Positions 1 through 5,597 of a DNA stretch of 6,287 bases are shown here, one piece after another; within the stretch, counting starts at the first letter, position 1; every line of letters begins with the position of its first letter. The translations under genes were made by a program, and so were the position numbers. This DNA comes from an uncultured Chloroflexota bacterium (GTDB lineage: Bacteria > Chloroflexota > Dehalococcoidia > Lucifugimonadales > CAJWER01): the NCBI GenBank assembly GCA_913030785.1, contig CAJWER010000179.1, positions 1 through 6,287 of the forward strand, written 5' to 3'. Under the pieces are notes generated by a model. The model saw nothing but the letters and a program-made list of their open reading frames with translations, was not told where the DNA came from and ran no database searches.

Positions 1-13
1 AAGCGTAGAGCAA

Positions 14-33
14 GGATTTGTTTTACAAAATCC
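14..33 (-). terminator. Weak hairpin downstream of the FAD oxidoreductase gene
   Basis: On the minus strand GGATTT (33-28) pairs with AAATCC (19-14) around an 8-nt loop, 37 nt past the TAA of the flavoprotein gene. The following bases are only mildly T-rich (TTGCTCT), so this is at best a weak intrinsic terminator. The position fits 3' end formation for the 71-1420 gene, but the short AT-rich stem leaves it uncertain. Confidence 0.3.
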
Positions 34-34
34 T

Positions 35-61
35 AACTCCGCGTCCTTTGCGCCCTCTGCG
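35..61 (-). repeat. Three tandem imperfect 9-nt units, CGCRRAGNN type
   Basis: Read on the minus strand, the sequence is three consecutive 9-mers: CGCAGAGGG (61-53), CGCAAAGGA (52-44) and CGCGGAGTT (43-35), preceded by AC. They share a CGC-(A/G)-(A/G)-AG core. From memory, this pattern resembles short 'ACCGCAGAGG' type purine-rich repeats found between genes in many environmental bacteria; that likeness has not been searched. It begins about 10 nt past the stop codon of the flavoprotein gene and has no coding role that I can see. Confidence 0.5.
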
Positions 62-70
62 GTAAAACTC

Positions 71-1420
71 TTAGCCCGTAGCGTGCTGCGCTGCCAGGCG
101 GCCGAAGACGAGGCCCAGGCACAGGCCGCCGCCGTACTTCTCGTTGAATATGCCGCCGCCGTCCGCGCCCACCGCATACAACCCTGGCATGGGGATATCG
201 CGGCGGTCGATTACCTGGGCGTCTGCGTTGATTTTCAGGCCACCCAGCGTGAATGTGACGCCAGGCGTCACCCCCAGGGCGTACAACGGCGCCTTTAGCA
301 CCGGTTCGGCATGGTCTCCTCTAGGGATGCGCAGGTGCTGAGGCCTCCCTGCGGCAACCGCCTCGTTGTACTGCCGCACCGTCTCCAGGACGCCCGGCGC
401 GTATACCCCCCAGTCCTGCATGATCTCGGCTAGCTCCTCGATGGTATCCGCCGTGGCAGCCGGGGCGCCCATCGCCTTGGACTTGTAGAACTTGTCGGAA
501 ACGCGGTCGCCAACCCCTTTCACGATGCCGTGCTGAGAGTACACGTCGTGGTCATAGATCATGTACGCCAGCGCCTCCGACTCCAGGGCTGTGGCCTGGG
601 CATTCATCTCGTCGCCCTCCGACTCGTCGGTGAAGCGCTCGCCCCGCTGGTTCACCAGGACAGCATGTGTGCTGAAGTACTGGGTAACGGCAACAAAGTC
701 CTCAGGAGGCACAACCGCGGGAGGCGCAGGAAGCAGGTGGCCGTAGAACGAGGCCATGGAGCCAGAGGTCGATGCACCCGCATCAATGCCAAGCATCAGC
801 CCATCGCCAACGCTCCGAGGATTGGCCCGCCGGATCAGCCGGTCGGCCCACCGTCCAAAGTACCGCGTGAGCATCTCCGAGCTGCCCTGGAAGCCGCCCG
901 TCGCCAGGATCGTGGCGTCCGCGCGGAAGGTCGCCAGGCCATCCAACGTGCGTGCCGTAACTCCCTGGACCTCGCCATGCTCGCCGATAATCAGCTTCAG
1001 GGCTGACGTATCGACATGGAGCGTGCCTCCCTTGCTCAGGAACAGATCGCGCATGTGAGCGGCAAACTGGGACGTGCCTGGGTCCATCTCTACGACCCAC
1101 CGCTCAACTTCGTTGTAGGCCGGGACAGGGATGTTCGTAACAGGGGCCTCGATGCTTTCGAGCCACTCGACAGAGTCAGTGAAATTCTCGACCAGGGCGC
1201 GGCACAGATCGGGGTTGCCCCTGGGCACCAGCTTGCGTATGCCCTCGTAGGTCTTCGCGCACCAGATCCCGCCACCGGACATTACCATCGTCCCGCCGAC
1301 CTGGCTCCCCTTCTCAATCATCGTGACGTCTGCACCCAGTTCCTGGGCTCTGACAGCCGCCACCAGCCCGCCCATGCCGGCGCCAACAACCAGGACGCTG
1401 CACTTTTCTGTTTCGCTCAT
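71..1420 (-). CDS. FAD-dependent oxidoreductase, FAD_binding_2 family (TcuA/KstD-like)
   Basis: A 449-residue flavoprotein that probably binds FAD non-covalently and oxidises or reduces a C-C bond in a small organic substrate in the cytoplasm. The N-terminal Rossmann fold shows GAGMGG at residues 13-18 and an acidic residue E36 ending strand 2, as expected for FAD ribose binding. ATGGF lies at 173-177, VNQRGERF in the cap domain at 256-263, TLGG at 391-394, and the C-terminal FAD segment GLYAVGADGGG at 413-423 followed by a YGGG turn. The length suits tricarballylate dehydrogenase-like or ketosteroid-dehydrogenase-like members. The fumarate reductase positions that usually read 'HHTMGG' and 'NRLGG' are here 'TFTLGG' and 'EKYGGG', so fumarate reductase is unlikely. 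The start at 1420 has GGAG 8 nt upstream; the frame stays open to 1513, but those 31 codons overlap the promoter region and lack a Shine-Dalgarno sequence. The substrate is unknown. Confidence 0.9.
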   Translation of the reverse strand: MSETEKCSVLVVGAGMGGLVAAVRAQELGADVTMIEKGSQVGGTMVMSGGGIWCAKTYEGIRKLVPRGNPDLCRALVENFTDSVEWLESIEAPVTNIPVPAYNEVERWVVEMDPGTSQFAAHMRDLFLSKGGTLHVDTSALKLIIGEHGEVQGVTARTLDGLATFRADATILATGGFQGSSEMLTRYFGRWADRLIRRANPRSVGDGLMLGIDAGASTSGSMASFYGHLLPAPPAVVPPEDFVAVTQYFSTHAVLVNQRGERFTDESEGDEMNAQATALESEALAYMIYDHDVYSQHGIVKGVGDRVSDKFYKSKAMGAPAATADTIEELAEIMQDWGVYAPGVLETVRQYNEAVAAGRPQHLRIPRGDHAEPVLKAPLYALGVTPGVTFTLGGLKINADAQVIDRRDIPMPGLYAVGADGGGIFNEKYGGGLCLGLVFGRLAAQHATG

Positions 1421-1455
1421 AGCCACGTCTCCTAAGCTAGTTATCTGTACCGATT

Positions 1456-1485
1456 GATGTACACCCGCCAGCGCCGCAGTGTCAA
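1456..1485 (-). promoter_or_regulatory. Putative sigma70-type promoter for the FAD oxidoreductase gene
   Basis: On the minus strand a perfect TTGACA -35 box (1485-1480) is followed after 18 bp by TACATC (1461-1456), a weak -10 match (3 of 6). Transcription would start near 1450, giving a leader of about 30 nt before the ATG at 1420. The -35 match is strong and the -10 is poor, so an activator may be needed. It faces the plus-strand promoter at 1505-1533. Confidence 0.45.
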
Positions 1486-1487
1486 TA

Positions 1488-1500
1488 GCGCCCGTGGCGC
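1488..1500. promoter_or_regulatory. Palindromic operator candidate between divergent promoters
   Basis: GCGCC (1488-1492) and GGCGC (1496-1500) form a perfect inverted repeat with a CGT spacer. It is centred on 1494, almost the midpoint between the two divergent TTGACA boxes (1480-1485 and 1505-1510). A dimeric regulator bound here could control both the flavoprotein and the amidohydrolase. No regulator gene lies in the window, and the palindrome is short and GC-rich, so chance remains possible. Confidence 0.4.
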
Positions 1501-1504
1501 CTCG

Positions 1505-1533
1505 TTGACACACAATCGAGCGAACACTACACT
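1505..1533 (+). promoter_or_regulatory. Putative sigma70-type promoter for the amidohydrolase gene
   Basis: TTGACA (1505-1510, 6 of 6) and TACACT (1528-1533, 4 of 6 against TATAAT) are separated by exactly 17 bp. The start site would be near 1540, leaving a leader of about 34 nt with AAAGGGAGG just before the ATG at 1574. This is the best-looking promoter in the window. Confidence 0.6.
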
Positions 1534-1573
1534 CGCGTCCTACAGCCAGCGCCGCTTACCAAAGGGAGGCCCC

Positions 1574-2671
1574 ATGAGCACCGTATTCGACGCCCACGGC
1601 CACTTGTTTCCACCCCTGGCCGAGGACCGGGGTTTTATGAAGGCTCGCCTCGCCGAGCACCAGTACCACGTGCGGTTTCACCGCCAGGGCATTCGGCGCA
1701 CCCGCGACGATGCGAGGATATCCGAGCCGCTACTACTGGGCGAGAAGGACGGGATAACATGGCTGCCAGACGTCAATTTCCAAATAGGCAAGTTCGGTCG
1801 AGTGGAGTTCACTCACGAGGGCGAAGACTACTACATACAGTGGATGTCGCCTGTGCTTCAGGACATGTCGTCGCCCCCAGAGCTTGTCGTACGGCAGATG
1901 GACTACGCCGGGGTCGACAGGGCTGTCATACAGCACGACCGCATCTATGGCCACCTCGACGACTTCCTGGCGGAGTGCCTTCGCAAGTATCCGGACCGAT
2001 TCACCATCCTGGCCCAGGTCAACGAGTGGATCGGCGGCCAGCCTGACCAGCTCGCCCGGCTGAGGCACGAGGTCGAGGATCTCGGCTTTTCGGGTCTCTA
2101 TTTCTCCACAGGCGGCTTTCTCCACGACGACTTTAGGTCAAACATCAACGATGCCGCTTTGGAGCCGCTGTGGAAGTTGGTGGAAGAACTTGGCATTCCT
2201 ATCCACTGGTATGCGGCGCGTCTCAAACGTGACCAGATGGCGACCTACATGGCGGAGCTTGCCGAGATGACGGAGTGGGCCACCACCCACCCTGGCATCG
2301 CCAGCGTCCTGACCCATGGCCTCAACAACATCAGCACAAACATGGGCAAACCAGACCGATTTACGGTGTTGCCCGAGATGGTTGCGCTGCTACAGAAGCC
2401 CGGCTGGCACGTGGAGCTAATGTTGCATCTGATGTACGCCGACGCCGAATTCCCACCGTATGCTCCGGAGCTGGAGACGGTGATCGAGACGCTCGTGAAC
2501 GAGGTCGGCGCGGACCGGCTGCTCTGGGGCTCCGACTCGCCGGCATGCGACCGTACACTCACCTGCAAGCAGTCTATGCTGCTTTTCCAGACCCGCTGCC
2601 CATTCCTGACCGACGAGCAGAGGGCTGCCATCCTCGGCGAGAACCTGGCCCGTCTGTATCCTGCCGGATAA
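1574..2671 (+). CDS. Metal-dependent amidohydrolase family protein (Amidohydrolase_2, ACMSD-like)
   Basis: A 365-residue TIM-barrel hydrolase or decarboxylase of the amidohydrolase superfamily. The N terminus carries the metal-binding H-x-H after the first strand, in DAHGH (H8 and H10). Further candidate ligands are H211 in IPIHW and H248 in LTHG, and the conserved barrel-end aspartate is D321 in WGSDSP. This order (HxH, H, H, D) is typical of Amidohydrolase_2 (PF04909) enzymes such as 2-amino-3-carboxymuconate semialdehyde decarboxylase and related acid decarboxylases and hydrolases. About 100 residues separate the HxH motif from the MDYAGVDRAV strand, an insertion that may shape the active-site entrance. 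The start at 1574 follows GGGAGG with 4 nt spacing and places the HxH at the N terminus as expected; the frame is open upstream to 1454 but crosses the promoter. It is divergent from the flavoprotein gene and may be co-regulated. The substrate is not deducible. Confidence 0.9.
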   Translation: MSTVFDAHGHLFPPLAEDRGFMKARLAEHQYHVRFHRQGIRRTRDDARISEPLLLGEKDGITWLPDVNFQIGKFGRVEFTHEGEDYYIQWMSPVLQDMSSPPELVVRQMDYAGVDRAVIQHDRIYGHLDDFLAECLRKYPDRFTILAQVNEWIGGQPDQLARLRHEVEDLGFSGLYFSTGGFLHDDFRSNINDAALEPLWKLVEELGIPIHWYAARLKRDQMATYMAELAEMTEWATTHPGIASVLTHGLNNISTNMGKPDRFTVLPEMVALLQKPGWHVELMLHLMYADAEFPPYAPELETVIETLVNEVGADRLLWGSDSPACDRTLTCKQSMLLFQTRCPFLTDEQRAAILGENLARLYPAG

Positions 2672-2947
2672 TAGCAGTGTAAGAACGTAATTAATCCACA
2701 TCGTTTGGGATGTGGTCGAATGCGCCGTGCTGAGACAACTTTGATAGGGAAACTTCCAATGGTTCCAACCTGGACAAACCTGAGTCTCTGAAGCGACACG
2801 GCATCCCGCCGTGGGTTTGATCCGTTGGAGATGATCTAGGCGACGCATAACATATGGCGTGACGCTATCAAGAGCCTCCCTAGCTGGGAGGCTCTTTTTT
2901 GTGTGTGGCAACACTAGGTCTGGCAAGAATCTGAGGAAATCTCCATC
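2672..2947 (+). other. Gene-free region with several hairpins; possible structured leader RNA
   Basis: I see no convincing protein gene here. Stem-loops readable on the plus strand are: CCACATC/GATGTGG (2696-2702 with 2709-2715, 7 bp, 6-nt loop); CACGGC/GCCGTG (2797-2802 with 2808-2813, 5-nt loop); and ACGCATA pairing with TAT-g-GCGT (2843-2860, one bulged G, 3-nt loop). The strong terminator at 2870-2900 follows. GAGAC (2732-2736) can also pair with GTCTC (2784-2788) as an outer helix. A 10-codon reading frame with one Trp (MVPTWTNLSL, ATG at 2759, stop ending at 2791) sits inside, behind a weak AGGGA. The arrangement could be a riboswitch or attenuator leader for the downstream ABC gene, a small RNA, or simply a long 3' UTR of the amidohydrolase. 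It matches no riboswitch or RNA class I recognise. Confidence 0.35.
2870..2900 (+). terminator. Strong Rho-independent terminator
   Basis: AAGAGCCTCCC (2870-2880) and GGGAGGCTCTT (2886-2896) form an 11-bp perfect stem with a 5-nt TAGCT loop, and the 3' arm runs into a T tract ending at 2900. It lies about 200 nt past the amidohydrolase stop and 47 nt before the ABC start codon. It therefore ends either the amidohydrolase transcript or a leader RNA that attenuates the ABC gene. Confidence 0.9.
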
Positions 2948-3665
2948 ATGCTGAAAGTGTTTTGGCGAATAACCAAATATGCCATTAGGCAACAAGTGGC
3001 TCTTTCTTGTGGCCTACGTGTCTATGGCCGGCGGCATCGTCTCGCTGCTGGTCATCCCCCGCTTGTACGCCGTCACCAATGGGCGTGTCATGATCCACGG
3101 GCACGACGTTCGCGAGGTTACGCTGCACTCTTTGCGCGGCAACGTGGGGATCGTCCTGCAAGATTCCTTCGCCTTCGCCTCTTCCATCAGCGACAACATC
3201 GGCTACGGGCTAGACAATCCACCCATCGAAGACGTCATCGCGGCTGCCAAGGTAGCCCAGTTCCACGACTTCGTTTCGAGGCTCCCGGATGGGTACGACA
3301 CCAAGATCCTGGAGAGAGGCAGCGACCTCAGTGTCGGGCAGCGCCAGCTAATCAGCTTCGCCCGGGCTTTGGTCGCCGATTCACTCATCCTGATCCTCGA
3401 CGAGGCGACGGCCAACATAGATACCGAAAGCGAAATCATCATCCAGGAAGCGCTCCGCAAGCTTCTAAAGGACCGCACTGCGCTGGTGGTAGCACATAGG
3501 CTCTCCACGCTACGAAGCGCGAACCGCATCGTAGCGCTGGAGAACGGGAAGATCGTCGAGCAAGGCACCCACGATCAACTTGTCGCCAACGAGGGGTTGT
3601 AGTATCGACTACTGTCCTACAGTGACACGGCCGAAGAAAGCCAATCAGGTGGCAGGCAGGATTAG
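2948..3665 (+). pseudogene. Decayed ABC exporter: TM1 fragment joined to an ATPase domain lacking Walker A
   Basis: Remnant of a fused membrane/ATPase exporter (ABCB/MsbA-like half-transporter, normally near 590 residues). The original start is ATG 2948 behind GAGGA (2933-2937, 10 nt spacing), giving MLKVFWRITKYAIR. The TM1 sequence KWLFLVAYVSMAGG then continues in another frame, fitting a one-base insertion near 2990-2992 (restored reading AIRHKWLF). At 3054-3065 the TM1 end 'LVIPRL' runs directly into 'YAVTNGRVMIHGHD', which in intact exporters follows Walker A. TM2-6 and the P-loop, roughly 350 codons, are thus missing. The Q-loop (VLQD), signature LSVGQ, Walker B LILDEA and H-loop VVAHR remain in frame. 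TAG at 3600-3602 interrupts a C terminus that reads on as YRLLSYSDTAEE to a TAG at 3663-3665. Without Walker A or a full membrane domain it cannot be a working exporter. An alternative 207-residue frame begins at ATG 2979 but lacks a Shine-Dalgarno sequence. Confidence 0.85.
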
Positions 3666-3717
3666 GGCGATGCCTTGGCGATCTTGTCTCTTGGAGTGAC
3701 AGACACGTCAACAATTC

Positions 3718-3735
3718 GGTAATCTATTGATTACT
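3718..3735. repeat. Inverted repeat GTAATC-TATT-GATTAC upstream of the thioredoxin gene
   Basis: GTAATC (3719-3724) and GATTAC (3729-3734) are perfect inverted copies with a TATT spacer, extendable by one G-T pair. The repeat sits 50 nt before the thioredoxin-TPR start codon. It has no T tract, so it is a regulator site candidate rather than a terminator. A poor promoter match overlaps it (GTGACA 3696-3701, 18 bp, TAATCT 3720-3725). Confidence 0.35.
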
Positions 3736-3773
3736 GCTAAATTACCCCACGTATTGAAAAGGGACCATCGACG

Positions 3774-3779
3774 AGGAGG
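3774..3779 (+). promoter_or_regulatory. Perfect Shine-Dalgarno fixing a TTG start
   Basis: AGGAGG lies 5 nt before TTG at 3785. The codon just before it, 3782-3784, is TAG in the same frame, so translation cannot begin further upstream. This site decides the start of the thioredoxin-TPR gene. Confidence 0.85.
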
Positions 3780-3784
3780 AATAG

Positions 3785-4594
3785 TTGGCCTACGACACCG
3801 ACGATTTTGCTACGGATGTGATCCAGCGGAGCCACACAGTCCCGGTCCTGGTAGATTTCTGGGCCGAGTGGTGCGGGCCGTGCAAGGTGCTAGGCCCGGT
3901 ATTAGAGCGCCTTGCGGATCAGAGCCATGGCGAGTGGGAGCTAGCCAAGCTAAACACCGAAAACCATCAGGACATCGCCGGTCAATACGGTATCCGCAGC
4001 ATTCCCAATGTAAAACTCTTCGTCGATGGCGAGGTGGTCAACGAGTTCGTCGGTGCACTACCAGAGCCGGGGGTCGTCAAATGGCTGCGAACGGCCATCC
4101 CCAGTAAGTATCGAGCACAGCTAGCTGGCGCCAGGCAACTGCTCATCGATAACGGTGCTTCCGACGCCATCGAAATCCTGCAGACGATAGTAGCCGCAGA
4201 GCCCGAGAACGATGAGGCCACAGTGCTATTGGGCCAGGCGTTCTTGGGCTCTGACCACCACCGCGCTGCAGAGCTAGTCGAAGTTGTGGAGCTCGGCTCA
4301 AAGCACTTCGAAGCCGCCGAGGCAGTAAAAACCCTCGCGGCGACGTTTGGGAGCCTAGACGGGCAAGAGTTCGCGGATAGTCCGGTCAAGGACGGCTACA
4401 TTGCCGCGATCCGCGATGCCCAGTCTCACGCCTACGAGGCGTCTCTCGAAGGGTTCTTGGATGTCGTCCGAAGGGACCGTCAGTACGACAAGGATGGGGC
4501 TCGCAAGGCCATCATCGCCATCTTCAAACTGCTGGGCGAAGACCATGCCTTCACAGCGAAGTATCGGCGAGCCCTAAGCAGCGCGTTGTACTAG
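3785..4594 (+). CDS. cnoX: Thioredoxin-TPR protein, CnoX/YbbN-like chaperedoxin
   Basis: A 269-residue cytoplasmic protein with an N-terminal thioredoxin domain (about 1-105) and a C-terminal TPR-like helical region (about 110-269). The thioredoxin active site is WCGPCK with C30 and C33, and the cis-proline is P74 in RSIPNVKLF. The C-terminal block around DGARKAIIAIFKLLG followed by YRRALSSALY is the usual end of this family. YbbN/CnoX proteins hold unfolding clients, protect cysteines and pass substrates to GroEL or DnaK. E. coli CnoX has a non-reducing SQHC site, whereas this protein keeps the full CGPC pair and may be redox-active. The start is TTG behind a perfect AGGAGG, preceded immediately by an in-frame stop. 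It stands alone on its strand, downstream of the ABC remnant, and ends 7 bp from the convergent cyclase gene. The symbol reflects domain architecture, not proven orthology. Confidence 0.88.
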   Translation: MAYDTDDFATDVIQRSHTVPVLVDFWAEWCGPCKVLGPVLERLADQSHGEWELAKLNTENHQDIAGQYGIRSIPNVKLFVDGEVVNEFVGALPEPGVVKWLRTAIPSKYRAQLAGARQLLIDNGASDAIEILQTIVAAEPENDEATVLLGQAFLGSDHHRAAELVEVVELGSKHFEAAEAVKTLAATFGSLDGQEFADSPVKDGYIAAIRDAQSHAYEASLEGFLDVVRRDRQYDKDGARKAIIAIFKLLGEDHAFTAKYRRALSSALY

Positions 4595-4601
4595 GCCCCT
4601 C

Positions 4602-5522
4602 TCAGAACGTCGCGATAGGGGTGACCGGAGAGCCCGTGCCCCCGGCAATTACCAGCGGGTTGATCGTCAGCATGAACTCGTAGGTACCTTCCTCCGCGCA
4701 GGCTTTTGCCAGGGGCTCGAGAAGCGCGTTGTCTACAATTGCCATGCCGAACGAGCTGAGGACAGCGTGTATGCTCCTGCTCTTGCCATACTCAAAGACG
4801 GGTTCGTCGGACATGTCCCATACGATCAGCGCTACATCTCGATCTCGAAGGAACTTCAGGCTCGAAGGGTGTACCCCGGGGTAAGCCGACCCGTCGTAGA
4901 ATATCCCGCCATGATCTGTTGCGTACGCCTCGCGCCCGCAGTACAACAGCAACGCGTCACCCGGCCCAGGCTCAACACCCTGCGCATTTGCGATCTCCTC
5001 CAACTCCCAGACGTGCACGGGGCTGCCGATCTCCACATACGGCACTCCTCGATGCCTGGGGACGTCAAGCAGCACGCCCCGGGTCATGATGCCGTCTTTC
5101 CACGCGTCGATGGCTCCCTGCTTTGCGCCTTCGAAACCAATCTCCTTGGCAGGGTCGTGGCCGTCCCACATACCATCTTCGGTCCAGTGGTGGCACAGCG
5201 CATCGATATGGGTGACGCTGTAGCCGTGCTGGAAGACGCCGATGTAGTCCATGGCAAACCCACCGGCGCCATCGTCGAAGCTCAGTGAGGACATGTACTG
5301 GTGCACCGGGCGTGGATTCTCCACACTGGGTTGAACCGGCAGCGGGCGGCTCAGGGATACCGAGCGCCCCGACCTAACGAGGCCTGCCGCCTCACGTCGC
5401 TTCGCTGGTGTGATGAGATTCATAGCACCGGCGTTGCCAGCATCGCCCCAACGGCCCCAGTTACGACCCTCTCTGAGCAGCGCATCGATCTCGTCGCGAG
5501 TGGGTTTCTTTTGATCGGTCAT
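4602..5522 (-). CDS. Cyclase family protein (putative metal-dependent hydrolase, PF04199)
   Basis: A 306-residue member of the cyclase/kynurenine formamidase-like family. These enzymes are metal-dependent hydrolases of amide, lactone or similar bonds. The motif THIDALCHHW at 104-113 holds candidate metal ligands H105, D107 and H111, with H99 just before it in QHG. RGVLLDV (148-154) and the C-terminal ending TINPLVIAGGTGSP are typical of the longer subgroup. At 306 residues it is about 100 longer than kynurenine formamidase (KynB), which normally reads H-x-G-T-H-x-D-x-P; here the first His of that motif is replaced by Tyr (Y101). KynB activity is therefore not supported. The ATG at 5522 has CAGGGAG (5534-5528) 5 nt upstream. 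It starts 75 nt after the NHL gene on the same strand with no terminator between, so an operon is likely. Substrate unknown. Confidence 0.88.
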   Translation of the reverse strand: MTDQKKPTRDEIDALLREGRNWGRWGDAGNAGAMNLITPAKRREAAGLVRSGRSVSLSRPLPVQPSVENPRPVHQYMSSLSFDDGAGGFAMDYIGVFQHGYSVTHIDALCHHWTEDGMWDGHDPAKEIGFEGAKQGAIDAWKDGIMTRGVLLDVPRHRGVPYVEIGSPVHVWELEEIANAQGVEPGPGDALLLYCGREAYATDHGGIFYDGSAYPGVHPSSLKFLRDRDVALIVWDMSDEPVFEYGKSRSIHAVLSSFGMAIVDNALLEPLAKACAEEGTYEFMLTINPLVIAGGTGSPVTPIATF

Positions 5523-5597
5523 GGGTACTCCCTGGGTCCAAGATCTCTCTCAGGAAATGATCAATGTCACCCGGAGCGCCGCCAGGAAAACGACAGG

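Noticed and set aside
530..1006. Plus-strand 158-codon open frame opposite the flavoprotein gene
   Set aside because: Antisense shadow of a well-conserved gene in GC-rich DNA; the translation is rich in Arg, His and Pro with no recognisable motif.
1421..1513. Longer N terminus for the flavoprotein (start at 1513)
   Set aside because: The extra 31 codons cover the promoter and palindrome region, carry no Shine-Dalgarno, and precede the normal N-terminal FAD-binding strand by an unusual length.
1454..1573. Longer N terminus for the amidohydrolase (start at 1454)
   Set aside because: It would begin upstream of the TTGACA/TACACT promoter; the ATG at 1574 has GGGAGG and puts the HxH motif at the expected place.
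2811..2823. tRNA T-arm-like string GTGGGTTTGATCC
   Set aside because: The flanking bases do not form a 5-bp T stem, and no acceptor, D or anticodon arm can be drawn around it.
2245..2995. Two long minus-strand open frames over the amidohydrolase 3' end and the intergenic region
   Set aside because: They overlap the conserved GSDSP region of the amidohydrolase on the opposite strand, show no family motif and lack a convincing ribosome binding site.
2979..3602. A functional 207-residue stand-alone ABC ATPase starting at ATG 2979
   Set aside because: Walker A is absent, there is no Shine-Dalgarno before 2979, and the upstream out-of-frame MLKVFWRITKYAIR segment with its own RBS shows that the frame is a frameshifted remnant.
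4596..4621. CCCCT/AGGGG hairpin between the convergent thioredoxin and cyclase genes
   Set aside because: Only 5 bp with a 16-nt loop and no T tract on either strand; too weak to call a bidirectional terminator.
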